Of a DNA stretch of 64,000 nucleotides, positions 8,441 through 18,793 are shown in pieces; positions within the stretch are counted from its first letter, which is position 1, and each line of letters begins with the position of its first letter. This stretch comes from Anaerocolumna sp. (GTDB lineage: Bacteria > Bacillota > Clostridia > Lachnospirales > Lachnospiraceae). Both the position numbers and the translations under genes were made by a program. The stretch spans positions 1 to 64,000 of the forward strand of contig JARBTX010000008.1 of assembly GCA_029239975.1 (NCBI GenBank), read 5' to 3'. The notes below the pieces were generated by a model, which made no database searches, was not told the DNA's origin, and saw nothing but the letters and a program-made list of their open reading frames with translations.

Positions 8441-9973
8441 TTAAATACTATCAATAATACAATCTACCATGCCAGAAACACTATATTCCTTCGCTATGAT
8501 ACAATCCTTATATCCATATTCGCCCAATCTTTTTGCTGTGATGTCACCAATACAAACAATTTTTGTTGTATTCGTATCGAAACAATCAAAACTATTGATA
8601 TTTTCAAAGAAACCATCAACACCTGAAGCACTTGCAAATGTAATATAATCCAAAGAATCTAGTTTAGTAATCACTTCATCACGTTTCGTTTTATCCACTT
8701 CTATATCATATATTTTAACATCATCAAATGGAATGGACTGTTCTGATAAAATTCTTGTTAAATCCTCTGAACCCTTCTCGGCTCTAGGAATTAACACTTT
8801 TTCAGCTTCTTTTATTAATTTGGTAAGACCTTTTGCTAATTCGTGTGTGGAATATATCTCCGGTACAAAATCCGCTTGAAAACCATAATTTAATAATGCA
8901 CTTTTTGTCCCTTCACCTACTACTCCGAATTTAATCTTTGATAATTTTCTAAAATCAATTTGATTTTCTTTTAGATTGTGAAAGAATATATCCACTCCAT
9001 TGGTACTGGTAAATACAATCCAAGAATATTGATCTAGGTTTTCTCGTGCGTCTCTTAAACTTATGTTATTATCATATTCCTTTACAGTAAGAAAACTAAG
9101 ATTTTCTACCATGGCACCTTCTGCTTTTAACTGATTAGAAAGTTTCTTAGTAAATCCTTTTGTTCCAGTAATGCCAACTTTTTTTCCTGTTAAACTTTTA
9201 ATGATTGTACTTTTCATGTCTAAATTTACAACATCACCTATTACAATAACTGCTGGTGCTAGAATATCATTTTTTTCTACTAACTCTTCAATGGTAGACA
9301 ATGTACCTTTTATCGCTATTTGATTATTGGTCGTTGCATTTGAGATAATTGCAACTGGGGTAGTACTGTCTTTACCATTCTTTATTAAATTATCTACTAT
9401 CTTTGATAGATTACTCATACCCATTAAAAATACTAAGGTACCATCTAATTTCGCTATGGTTTCAAAATTATCTACCATTTGATCAAACTGATCTTTTGTG
9501 TGTCCTGTAATTACATGGAATCCACTACTTACCCCCCTATGGGTAATTGGAATACCTGCATAGGTTGCTGCTGCAATGGCTGATGTAATGCCAGGGACTA
9601 CTTCATAAGGAATCGATGCTTCTTGTAAAGCTAATATCTCTTCCCCACCTCTGCCAAAAACAAAAGGGTCCCCACCTTTTAAACGAACAACCATTTTACC
9701 TTCTAAGGCTTTTTGTACTATTATTTCATTAATCTCCGGCTGCTTTATTGCATGGTTTCCAACATCTTTACCAACATATATTTTTTCACATGTTTTTGGT
9801 ACTAAATCAAGTAACTGATCCGTTGCTAAACGATCATAAATGACAACTTCACATTCTTTTAATAATCTTTCACCTTTTATGGTTAATAGTTCTGGGTCAC
9901 CTGGTCCAGCCCCTACTAAATAAACAGTTCCATTTTGATTCATATTCATTACCAGACCTTTCTCACCGTTCAT
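8441..9973 (-). CDS. fused uroporphyrinogen-III C-methyltransferase / uroporphyrinogen-III synthase
   Basis: N-terminal SUMT (VYLVGAGPGDPELLTIKG, RLKGGDPFVFGRGGEE) followed by HemD domain. Confidence 0.93.
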   Translation of the reverse strand: MNGEKGLVMNMNQNGTVYLVGAGPGDPELLTIKGERLLKECEVVIYDRLATDQLLDLVPKTCEKIYVGKDVGNHAIKQPEINEIIVQKALEGKMVVRLKGGDPFVFGRGGEEILALQEASIPYEVVPGITSAIAAATYAGIPITHRGVSSGFHVITGHTKDQFDQMVDNFETIAKLDGTLVFLMGMSNLSKIVDNLIKNGKDSTTPVAIISNATTNNQIAIKGTLSTIEELVEKNDILAPAVIVIGDVVNLDMKSTIIKSLTGKKVGITGTKGFTKKLSNQLKAEGAMVENLSFLTVKEYDNNISLRDARENLDQYSWIVFTSTNGVDIFFHNLKENQIDFRKLSKIKFGVVGEGTKSALLNYGFQADFVPEIYSTHELAKGLTKLIKEAEKVLIPRAEKGSEDLTRILSEQSIPFDDVKIYDIEVDKTKRDEVITKLDSLDYITFASASGVDGFFENINSFDCFDTNTTKIVCIGDITAKRLGEYGYKDCIIAKEYSVSGMVDCIIDSI

Positions 9974-10002
9974 TACCTAGTATACTGTTTTTTACTTTTT
10001 AA

Positions 10003-10896
10003 CTATCTTTTACCTATCATACCCTTGGTTAATTCCTGTGCTAATTCATATCGTTCATTAATAAGAGCCTTACCATTGGCTCTAAGAATTTGATTGCCAT
10101 ATCCGTAAATAATAGAAAGCTCTATCTGATTATCTATAATCTGAGAAAATACTCCAATTGGCTCACTACAGCCAGCATTTAATAATTTAAGAACTTCTCG
10201 TTCTGTTTGAAGACAATATATGGAATTGATAGAATTAAACCCTGCTAAAAGCGTTTTTAGCTTATCATCATCACTTCTACCTTCTACTGCAATAATCCCT
10301 TGACCCGCTGCGGGAATAAAGGAATTGGTATTTAAAAAAGTAAAGTTAAATTCAGCACCTTCTTTTATATCAATTCTATTTAGGCCTGCTGCAGCTAATA
10401 TAATTGCATCATATTCCCCATTTAGTAATTTACTCAGTCTTGTATTAACATTACCTCTAAGGGTTTTTACTTGTACATGAAATTGATCCTGAATCTGCAT
10501 TTGTCTTCTTAAACTACTAGTCCCTACTATACTATTCTCTGTAAGTGGATTCGTATTATCTTTTCTTGTAATAATTACATCTCTAGGATCTTCTCTATCC
10601 GATGCAGCGATTATCTCAAGCCCTTCTGGAAGTTTTATGGGCATATCCTTTGCACTATGTACCGCCAAATCAATCTTGCCCTTTAATAACGCTTCTTCAA
10701 ATTCGGATACAAAGGCACCTTTACCACCAAAACTTTCTAGGGATTTATCTAATATTTTATCACCTTGGGTCATCATGGGAACCAATTCTATCTTAACATC
10801 AGGATTATTCTTTTGTATAGCTTCTACTACTAGTTTCGTTTGAGCTAATGCCAATTGACTTTTTCTAGTTCCGATTTTAATTGTTTGCTCATACAT
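10003..10896 (-). CDS. hemC: porphobilinogen deaminase (hydroxymethylbilane synthase)
   Basis: IGTRKSQLALAQT, VHSAKDMP, dipyrromethane Cys in LNAGCSEPIG. Confidence 0.95.
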   Translation of the reverse strand: MYEQTIKIGTRKSQLALAQTKLVVEAIQKNNPDVKIELVPMMTQGDKILDKSLESFGGKGAFVSEFEEALLKGKIDLAVHSAKDMPIKLPEGLEIIAASDREDPRDVIITRKDNTNPLTENSIVGTSSLRRQMQIQDQFHVQVKTLRGNVNTRLSKLLNGEYDAIILAAAGLNRIDIKEGAEFNFTFLNTNSFIPAAGQGIIAVEGRSDDDKLKTLLAGFNSINSIYCLQTEREVLKLLNAGCSEPIGVFSQIIDNQIELSIIYGYGNQILRANGKALINERYELAQELTKGMIGKR

Positions 10897-11525
10897 TACT
10901 CTAAGTCCTCCTGCTTTCCCTTGTTTATAATTAACTCGATTTCATTTCTTGTTAACTTTCCTTTATTTAAGTAACCTAACTCCACTATCTGCTTAAATAT
11001 CTTTTTTCTCTTCTCTTCTGTATCAAAAACAGATTTCACTTCTTCTCTAACGTCACCTAAGATTTCCACTAAGTCTTCTATGTAGTCTGGAAGGATTTTA
11101 TGAATATCCCTTTTTATTCTTTGTGAGATAATTGGGCTTTTTCCAGATGATGTCACACCAATTGTGACAGAACCTTTTTTTAGATAAGCTGGAAATATGA
11201 AGCTACATTCCTTTTGACAGTCTACAACATTTACTGGTATTTTTGCATCGTTACACTCATTGGATATTCTTTTATTAAGGTTTAAATCATTCGTTGCTGC
11301 AATTACTAAGGTTGCTTTTTCAATATCAATAGTTTCATATAATCTTTTTAAAATCCTTATTTTCCCTTCTAAAGAAAGGATTTCATCACAAATTTCAGGT
11401 GCAATAACCACTACCTTAGCTTCAAATTCCAATAATGACGTAATTTTTCGATATGCTACGATTCCACCACCAACAATGACACATAATTTATCTTTTAGAT
11501 CTATAAACATCGGGAAATAAGCCAT
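10896..11525 (-). CDS. precorrin-2 dehydrogenase / sirohydrochlorin ferrochelatase-like (Met8/CysG N-terminal)
   Basis: FPMFIDLKDKLCVIVGGGIVAYRK nucleotide-binding start, GVTSSGKSPIISQRIKR. Confidence 0.9.
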   Translation of the reverse strand: MAYFPMFIDLKDKLCVIVGGGIVAYRKITSLLEFEAKVVVIAPEICDEILSLEGKIRILKRLYETIDIEKATLVIAATNDLNLNKRISNECNDAKIPVNVVDCQKECSFIFPAYLKKGSVTIGVTSSGKSPIISQRIKRDIHKILPDYIEDLVEILGDVREEVKSVFDTEEKRKKIFKQIVELGYLNKGKLTRNEIELIINKGKQEDLE

Positions 11526-11540
11526 GTTTCACCTCTTATC

Positions 11541-11770
11541 TTATTCATTCACTAGGTTTTATAAGCTGCTTAATTTATTCTTTCACTAGATTTTTAAGTT
11601 ACTTCATTTATTCTTTCACTAGATTTTTAAGTTACTTCATTTATTCATTCACTAGTTTAAGCTACTAATTTACTATTTTATTCTTTCACTAGTTCCTTTA
11701 AGCTACTAATTTATTCTTTCACTTGTCTTATAAACTACTTCATTTAATCTTTCACTAGTTTTTTTAAACT
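11541..11770 (-). repeat. ~33-bp tandem repeat derived from the 3' end of hemA including its stop codon (about 7 units)
   Basis: minus strand units such as ATGAAGTAACTTAAAAATCTAGTGAAAGAATAA (x2 perfect), ATTAGTAGCTTAAAGGAACTAGTGAAAGAATAA. Confidence 0.9.
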
Positions 11771-12937
11771 ACTTAATATAATGTCAAAATCATTACTTGG
11801 TACTAAGTCTCTTAATTGATACAAGATACTTTCCAAGGGTTGTTTTTCAAATACGCTCTTTACATTTTCCATATATGGTAAAAATTCTCTAAAATTAATT
11901 AATTTTAAACAATTATCAACTTCTTCATCAATAATACTTTTTGCTGACTCTACTTCCTGTAATTTCTGTGTGTTATTATTTTCCGATAATTTTTTAAAAT
12001 AATCAATATCTATTAATTTCATATTATCTAACTTTTCTATATTTTTATCAATATCCAATGGTACCGATAGGTCAATAAGTAGACGTGGTTTATTCTCATA
12101 TATAAATTTTTTTACTTCATCGTAAGTGATTGTATAATGTGGGCTTGTTGTTGCACTTACGATAATATCAACTTCATTTATTATCTCATATCTATGTTGA
12201 TAATCTATCATCTTTACTTTAGGATAACTTATGAATTCTTCGGATATATTATGAGATCTAATAGTTCCTACAATATCAATATGTGAATTATGGTATAAAT
12301 TTTTCATTAATATGGTTCCCATTTTACCAGTCAAACCGATAATTAATACTTTTTTCTTTTTGTCTTTTTGGATAAAATTTATGATCTCATGGGAAGCTAA
12401 CGTTCCAATCGATATTGGTGTCTTTGATATCTTTGTATTAGTTTTCACCTTTTTTGCGCAGGTAATCGCTTCGCGAAAAAGTGTATTTAGTAAAAATCCA
12501 GTTGTTCCTAATTCAAATGCTAATTGGTAATTCTCTTTAACTTGACCTAAAATTTCATCTTCACCAACTAACATGGAGTCAATACCACTGGTTACTCTAA
12601 ATAGATGATGAATTGATTTTTCATCACTATAACGATTAAAATATTTTAGCATATTCTCATAATTTAAATTTTTAATAGAAACAATATATTGTATCATTTG
12701 TTCGAGAGCATTTTGGTTACCATTCATATAGATTTCAGTACGATTACAAGTTGTAATCAATACACATTCCGTAATACTTTCTAATCTAACCGCACTCTTA
12801 AGAAAATCACACTTTTCTTCTTTGGTAAATGTTAATAACTCACGTATCTCTACTGGTGCAGTTTTATGACTGATACTTAAAGTATGTATGCTCATCTTTG
12901 TTCCTCTTTCATTTATCACAAGTTTTCTTTCTTTCAC
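11744..12937 (-). CDS. hemA: glutamyl-tRNA reductase
   Basis: SHKTAPVEIRE, CVLITTCNRTEIY, GEDEILGQVKENY motifs; start probably at internal MSIHTLSISH. Confidence 0.94.
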   Translation of the reverse strand: MKERKLVINERGTKMSIHTLSISHKTAPVEIRELLTFTKEEKCDFLKSAVRLESITECVLITTCNRTEIYMNGNQNALEQMIQYIVSIKNLNYENMLKYFNRYSDEKSIHHLFRVTSGIDSMLVGEDEILGQVKENYQLAFELGTTGFLLNTLFREAITCAKKVKTNTKISKTPISIGTLASHEIINFIQKDKKKKVLIIGLTGKMGTILMKNLYHNSHIDIVGTIRSHNISEEFISYPKVKMIDYQHRYEIINEVDIIVSATTSPHYTITYDEVKKFIYENKPRLLIDLSVPLDIDKNIEKLDNMKLIDIDYFKKLSENNNTQKLQEVESAKSIIDEEVDNCLKLINFREFLPYMENVKSVFEKQPLESILYQLRDLVPSNDFDIILSSLKKLVKD

Positions 12938-13034
12938 CTTTATTTTGATGATTATTATATCACATTTTTTTAATATGGGTTATCAATAACATCTTTATAT
13001 TTTTAGTAATTTTAGGTATTAGACTAGATTATTG

Positions 13035-13155
13035 GGGTTAGCATATAATTGGTTTTACCATATAATTAGTTTTAATATATAATTGGTTTTAATATATGTT
13101 TGGTTTTAATATATTTGGTTTTAATATTTATTTGGTTTTAATATATGTTTGGGCA
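13035..13155 (-). repeat. degenerate ~17-bp AT-rich tandem repeat
   Basis: minus strand CAAACATATATTAAAAC-type units, about 6-7 copies. Confidence 0.85.
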
Positions 13156-13172
13156 TAAAATAATAATTTCGT

Positions 13173-13799
13173 TTAAGGTATCATGTACAATAAGGCATTG
13201 CATATACTAGCAGCAACGTTACTTCCACCTTTTCTTCCCCTAGCTACGATATATGGAATATTTGTTTTCATAATTAGCTCTTTTGATTCTACAACGTTAA
13301 CAAAACCAACTGGAACTCCAATAATAACTTCTGGCTTTATTTTCCCTTCCGTAATCAATTCATACAGCCTTATTAAAGCGGTAGGAGCATTGCCAACTAC
13401 ATAAATGATTTTCTTATTTAGTTTTGCTGCCTTCTCTACACTTGCTACTGCTCTGGTTACACCATGCTCCTTTGCATATTCTGCTACATCTACATCATCC
13501 ATATAGCAATATACTTGATTTCCAAATCGCTCTAAAGCTTTTTTATTAATTCCTGCCTTACCCATATTTGTATCTGTTATAAAAATTGCTCCATTTTTTA
13601 TCGCTTCTATACCTTTATCCACTACATTTTCTGAAAAGCATAAATTATCTATATACTCAAAATCTGCTGTCGTATGAATAACTCTTTTTATAATGGGTTT
13701 TAATTTAGGATCTAATTCCACTTTAAGTTCTTGTTCAATTAATTCAAAACTTCTTTTTTCAATATCTCCTGGTAATACATTTTCTAATTGAATTCTCAT
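13173..13799 (-). CDS. cbiC: precorrin-8X / cobalt-precorrin-8 methylmutase
   Basis: IEQELK...VIHTTADFEY, VGNAPTAL, IIGVPVGFVNVVESKE. Confidence 0.94.
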   Translation of the reverse strand: MRIQLENVLPGDIEKRSFELIEQELKVELDPKLKPIIKRVIHTTADFEYIDNLCFSENVVDKGIEAIKNGAIFITDTNMGKAGINKKALERFGNQVYCYMDDVDVAEYAKEHGVTRAVASVEKAAKLNKKIIYVVGNAPTALIRLYELITEGKIKPEVIIGVPVGFVNVVESKELIMKTNIPYIVARGRKGGSNVAASICNALLYMIP

Positions 13800-14323
13800 A
13801 ACTCAATACCCTTTCTGGCAGCTATATTCTTATCATAGGGATGTTTAATCTTTTTTATTTCTGAAACATAATCCGCATACTCAATAAAGAGTGTATCTGG
13901 GTTTCGACCAGTAAGCACTAACTCTAACTCTGGTTTTTTATTGATAATTAGATTATCGATAGCTTTCGTATCAATTAATTGATACCTATAAGTTGCTGTT
14001 ATTTCATCAAGAATAAGCAAATCACACTGATTTGACTCTATCATGACAAATGCCTTTAATAAATTCTCATTATGAAGCTTAGTAATCTCTATTTTATCCT
14101 GATTACTCATGGTATTATAAAAACCATAATCTCTATTATTTCTTAGAACTGTCAAATTAGGAAGTAGCTTTAAACTTTCTAACTCACTAACTTGCCTTCC
14201 CTTAAGGAATTGTAGGAAGACAACTTTCATACCACTGCCAATAGCCCTAAGCGCTAAACCCATGGATGCTGTTGTTTTGCCTTTCCCGTCCCCGCAGTAA
14301 ACATGTATTAAGCCTTTATTCAT
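13796..14323 (-). CDS. cob(I)yrinic acid a,c-diamide adenosyltransferase
   Basis: [23 protein letters not shown]-loop of the CobA/BtuR family. Confidence 0.93.
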   Translation of the reverse strand: MNKGLIHVYCGDGKGKTTASMGLALRAIGSGMKVVFLQFLKGRQVSELESLKLLPNLTVLRNNRDYGFYNTMSNQDKIEITKLHNENLLKAFVMIESNQCDLLILDEITATYRYQLIDTKAIDNLIINKKPELELVLTGRNPDTLFIEYADYVSEIKKIKHPYDKNIAARKGIEL

Positions 14324-15837
14324 GCTCCTTCCTCCAATATCTTATATATGAAATCCATATTTAAATTACTTCGAACTGTGTCTGCTAAGCTATCATACTG
14401 CGCTTGTTTATGTGCCGCTATATCCATTGATTTTACTTGATTCATGTCTAAGCCTTTTTGCTTAAAAAGAACTTTTATGATTGCTTCCACAAAAGATTCA
14501 CTATCAAAAATCCCATGCACATAAGTTCCAAAAATATTATTAGAAACATATCCATCTGTCTTTTTATTTTCTATAGTTTGATTGGTATCCACTAGAGTAC
14601 AAAATGAGGTACCATTCTGATTATTTACAATAGTAGTTCCCATATGGATTTCATAACCTGTTATGGTTATGCCACTTAACATTTCCATATCTCCTGTTAA
14701 ATTATCAATATTACCAGTTACTCGAGTTCGGACCTTTTGTTCTTCAAAAGTTGTTTTAGTAGGCAGAAGGCCTATTCCTTCCATTTCACCAGATGCTTCT
14801 ACATGATATGGGTCCATAAGTTTTTCACCTAACATCTGATAACCACCGCATATTCCCATAATGACCTTACCTTTGGCTGCTTTTTGTTTTATTGCAGCCT
14901 CCAATCCATTTTGTCTAAGCCAAGCCAAATCCTGCATTGTACTTTTTGTTCCTGGAAGTATGATCATATCAGCATCTTTTAGTTCAGAAACATTTGTTAC
15001 ATAACGAACGGAAACTCCTTCCATTTGTTCTAGTGGATTAAAATCAGTAAAATTTGATATACGTGGCAATTTTATAATTGCAATATCAACTAAGCCAATC
15101 TCATTTTTATTCTGTAGTCTTGTTGATAAACTATCTTCATCATCAATATCTAAATAGACATAAGGAATCACTCCTGCAACTGCTTTACCACTTAACTCTT
15201 CTAACATATCAAGTCCTGGTTGTAGTATTGACTTATCACCACGGAACTTATTTATAATTGATGCCTTTACTCTAGCTTTTTCATCTTCTTCTAAAAGCAT
15301 GATTGTTCCAATTAGTTGTGCAAAGACTCCGCCACGATCAATATCTCCAACTAAAAGAACTGGAGCATTCACAAGCTTTGCCATACCCATATTAACAATA
15401 TCTTCGCTTTTTAGATTAATCTCAGCAGGGCTTCCGGCTCCTTCAATTACGATAATATCATACTCTTCTTCCAATTTTTGATACGCTTTCATAATCTCTG
15501 GGATTAGACTCTTCTTATATTTAAAGTAATCCACTGCCTTCATATTACCAATTACTTCACCGTTTACAATAACCTGTGATCCTACATCCGTAGTAGGTTT
15601 AAGCAAGATGGGATTCATATGTACGGAAGGTTTAATTCCACAGGCCTCTGCTTGCATAACCTGTGCTCGTCCCATTTCAAGTCCTTCCTCTGTGATAAAA
15701 GAGTTTAGCGCCATATTTTGTGATTTAAATGGAGCTACTTTAAACCCGTCTTGTTTCAATACCCTGCAAAGACCTGCTACTAGCAAACTTTTACCTACAT
15801 TAGACATGGTTCCTTGTATCATAATTGATTTAGCCAT
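14320..15837 (-). CDS. cobQ: adenosylcobyric acid synthase
   Basis: [28 protein letters not shown] glutaminase triad region. Confidence 0.95.
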   Translation of the reverse strand: MAKSIMIQGTMSNVGKSLLVAGLCRVLKQDGFKVAPFKSQNMALNSFITEEGLEMGRAQVMQAEACGIKPSVHMNPILLKPTTDVGSQVIVNGEVIGNMKAVDYFKYKKSLIPEIMKAYQKLEEEYDIIVIEGAGSPAEINLKSEDIVNMGMAKLVNAPVLLVGDIDRGGVFAQLIGTIMLLEEDEKARVKASIINKFRGDKSILQPGLDMLEELSGKAVAGVIPYVYLDIDDEDSLSTRLQNKNEIGLVDIAIIKLPRISNFTDFNPLEQMEGVSVRYVTNVSELKDADMIILPGTKSTMQDLAWLRQNGLEAAIKQKAAKGKVIMGICGGYQMLGEKLMDPYHVEASGEMEGIGLLPTKTTFEEQKVRTRVTGNIDNLTGDMEMLSGITITGYEIHMGTTIVNNQNGTSFCTLVDTNQTIENKKTDGYVSNNIFGTYVHGIFDSESFVEAIIKVLFKQKGLDMNQVKSMDIAAHKQAQYDSLADTVRSNLNMDFIYKILEEGA

Positions 15838-15864
15838 ATTATACTCACTTTCTGCATGATAAAT

Positions 15865-16929
15865 TTAAGTATTATTTTCTAATAGTACCTGTTCTATCTG
15901 ATTTATAAATTCCACATTTTCCCCATGATTTTTTATTGCAATGCGGTAATACTCTTTACCTAATTGCCTATAATTATCACACCAACGTATTAAGATTCCT
16001 TTTTTTAATAAAGGTTCATATAATTCTTTTTTACTCTGAAAAAATATATAATTGGCGGTAGGATCAAACACCTTCAAACCTAATCTTTTTAAATGTTTAC
16101 AAAGATAGTTTCTTTCTATCTTTATTAACTCCATAGTATCTTTAAGGTATTCCTGTTGTAACAAAGCTTCCACCCCTGCAATCTGCGCAGGAATGGACAC
16201 ATTCCAACTAGGTCCTATATCTTGCATTTTCTCTAGCAAATTAAAATTACAACATAACCCATATCCTAGTCTTAAGCCTGCCATTGCATATATTTTTGTA
16301 AATGCTTTTATAATAAAGATATTTGAATTGTTATGAATATACTTTTTTACTGATAGCAAATCACCCTTTTCAACAAAATCCAAAAAACACTCATCTACAA
16401 CAAGAAAGATATTGTGAATTTTACATTGTTGTATTATCTTCTCTATGATTCCTATATCCATACAATTACCAACTGGATTATTCGGATTACATAAAAAAAG
16501 CATATCCACGTTTTCATTTAAACTATCAACTATTTTTTCTGTGATAGCATAACAATCATCTTCTTTCAATAAATAATACTCGATAGCACTTCCTGATGCC
16601 AGTAAGGCCTTCTCATATTCAGAGAATGTTGGTGCTAATACCATTGCTCTTTTTGGTTTTCTAGCAAAACATAAGCGAAAAATAATATCAGAAGCACCAT
16701 TACCACAGATAATGTGATTTTTATCTACCTGCTCATAATCTGCTATGGCTTTTATTAATGTATTGCAGTTATTGTCAGGGTACTGAATAAATTGGTCTAT
16801 GTTCTTAATAAGTACTTCTTTTACCCTACTTGGTAACCCTAATGGATTAATATTAACGGAATAATCTAAAGTAACCGTTTTATTATATATTTCACCACCG
16901 TGTCTGTATTTTTCCATGGTTTTCCTCAA
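15865..16929 (-). CDS. threonine-phosphate decarboxylase-like class I/II aminotransferase
   Basis: HGGEIYNK...DYSVNINPLGLP, CNPNNPVGN, KAFTKIYAMAGLRLGYG; likely start at the ATG near 16917. Confidence 0.88.
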   Translation of the reverse strand: MRKTMEKYRHGGEIYNKTVTLDYSVNINPLGLPSRVKEVLIKNIDQFIQYPDNNCNTLIKAIADYEQVDKNHIICGNGASDIIFRLCFARKPKRAMVLAPTFSEYEKALLASGSAIEYYLLKEDDCYAITEKIVDSLNENVDMLFLCNPNNPVGNCMDIGIIEKIIQQCKIHNIFLVVDECFLDFVEKGDLLSVKKYIHNNSNIFIIKAFTKIYAMAGLRLGYGLCCNFNLLEKMQDIGPSWNVSIPAQIAGVEALLQQEYLKDTMELIKIERNYLCKHLKRLGLKVFDPTANYIFFQSKKELYEPLLKKGILIRWCDNYRQLGKEYYRIAIKNHGENVEFINQIEQVLLENNT

Positions 16930-16937
16930 TTCTTTCT

Positions 16938-17028
16938 GCTTAATCTTGCCCCTAAGGATAACTGAAGCCAGAAAATTCGAATAAATTTTATGATAAATTA
17001 AAAAACTATATAGTTTCCCAATTAACTA
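16938..17028. mobile_element. half copy of the AATTGCGAAAC palindromic element
   Basis: CTTAATCTTGCCCCTAAGGATAACTGAAGCCAGAAAATTCG...AAACTATATAGTTTCCCAATTAACTA aligns to the right half of the 51.7 kb copy. Confidence 0.7.
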
Positions 17029-17039
17029 TTTAAACTCGA

Positions 17040-17193
17040 GTGTCAAAAGCAATCAGTAATTTTAAGTCAATCAATCTGCATAAACACGTACTTGCTAGAG
17101 CGTGTTGCAAACTAAATTCTTGTTTACGTCACGCATCGTTAAGCTAACATAGTGCAAGTTGACGTACATTTAAATTAAATGGGCTTTTGACAC
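17040..17193. mobile_element. inverted-repeat element with GTGTCAAAAGC ends
   Basis: 11-bp perfect terminal inverted repeats GTGTCAAAAGC/GCTTTTGACAC with nested internal dyads. Confidence 0.65.
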
Positions 17194-18176
17194 ACGAATC
17201 CTATTAATATTTTTATTACAAGAATAATTAACATCGTTGCAAAAGCGGTCGCATATAATAGTATATTTGCCCTTTTAATATCATTGGTCTCGATGGGCCT
17301 AATCGCATCACCGATGGTTGGTTTCTTATGTAAAACTCCAAAGTAATAAGCATCTCCTGCTAACTCTATATTTAAAGCTCCTGCACATACTGCTTCTGTT
17401 TGAGCAGAATTTGGACTTGCATGATTTCGTCTATCACGTTTATAAATTCTAGCAGCTGATTTAATATCTAGTCCAATGACCGGGCAAACAAGTATCATAA
17501 TGAACGCTGAGATTCGTGCTGGCAAATAATTCATTACATCATCTAGTTTAGCTGCAAATCTTCCAAAGTATAGATACTTTTCGTTTTTATAACCCACCAT
17601 TGAATCCATTGTATTCACTGCTTTATAAAAAAATCCAAGAGTTGCACCACCTAAAGCCATATAAATCATAGGTGCAATTACACCATCTGAAGTATTTTCA
17701 GCCACTGTTTCTACTGCCGCTTTTGTTATTCCTGTTTCATCTAAAATCTTTGTATCCCTACCTACTATCATGGACACATAATATCTTGCTTCTTCTAAAT
17801 CACCCTTTTTAAGTGACTGATATACTCTCATACTTTCAACTTTAAGGCATTTAGTGGCTAAAATTTGATAACACATAATACTTTCTATTAATAAGCCTAA
17901 CCATGGTATATATTTGTATAAAAAGTATAGTATGAAAAAGGGTATTAACGTGGAAATGAAAAGTACAATAACAACAAGTATTACACCTTTTATTATTTCT
18001 AGATTTGCATTTCTTTTATTGTTGTTATTTAACTTTGGATCTTTTCTAATAACCTTCTCTGTTTTACTAATTAACTTACCTATAAAACGGATGGGGTGTG
18101 GAAGCCAATGTGGATCACCAAATATTAGGTCTAATACAAAACCGAATAACAATGCTACCATGCTATGTAATATCAT
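17175..18176 (-). CDS. cbiB: adenosylcobinamide-phosphate synthase
   Basis: LDLIFGDPHWLPHPIRFIGKLI, SPNSAQTEAVCAGALN. Confidence 0.94.
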   Translation of the reverse strand: MILHSMVALLFGFVLDLIFGDPHWLPHPIRFIGKLISKTEKVIRKDPKLNNNNKRNANLEIIKGVILVVIVLFISTLIPFFILYFLYKYIPWLGLLIESIMCYQILATKCLKVESMRVYQSLKKGDLEEARYYVSMIVGRDTKILDETGITKAAVETVAENTSDGVIAPMIYMALGGATLGFFYKAVNTMDSMVGYKNEKYLYFGRFAAKLDDVMNYLPARISAFIMILVCPVIGLDIKSAARIYKRDRRNHASPNSAQTEAVCAGALNIELAGDAYYFGVLHKKPTIGDAIRPIETNDIKRANILLYATAFATMLIILVIKILIGFVCQKPI

Positions 18177-18793
18177 AATTGTTCACCTACACCTATTATT
18201 TTTGTAATTACTGTTACATAATTTTTGTCTTTCGAAAGCTCACAGATATAGCCTTCACCATTTTTAATTTGCCAATGATAAAATTCGTGATTAGGGTTAG
18301 AATACCAATCTAATATGGACATTATGGTACCGCCATGAACAATGAGTGCTATCTCATCACAGGAACAATGGCTCAATATGTGTTGAAATCCTTTGATACA
18401 CCTTTCTTTAAAACCTTCATGAGTTTCACCCCCTGGAAATGGAAGTGTCCCATTGCTATCTAGCCAATCCTGATACTTTTTATTCTGATTTAGTTCCTGA
18501 TAATTTTTATTTTCAAATTCTCCAAAGTCACATTCACGTAATTCATTACAAGTTATATACTTTTGGTTTGGGTATATGATACCTGCTGTCTCAATGCAAC
18601 GTTTCATTGGACTTACATAAATCTGTTGTACCTTAGGATAACAGTTCATTCTTGTATTATCCCAAAGTTTGTTAATTCCATTTATACATAAGGCTTCATC
18701 CGTTGAACCGATGTATCTTTTATACAGATTACCTTCTGTTTGTCCGTGACGTATTAGTATTATTTTCATTTCAACTTTTGTCCTATCCCGCAT
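18173..18793 (-). CDS. histidine phosphatase, probable alpha-ribazole phosphatase
   Basis: IILIRHGQTEGN motif; position in cob cluster. Confidence 0.82.
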   Translation of the reverse strand: MRDRTKVEMKIILIRHGQTEGNLYKRYIGSTDEALCINGINKLWDNTRMNCYPKVQQIYVSPMKRCIETAGIIYPNQKYITCNELRECDFGEFENKNYQELNQNKKYQDWLDSNGTLPFPGGETHEGFKERCIKGFQHILSHCSCDEIALIVHGGTIMSILDWYSNPNHEFYHWQIKNGEGYICELSKDKNYVTVITKIIGVGEQL

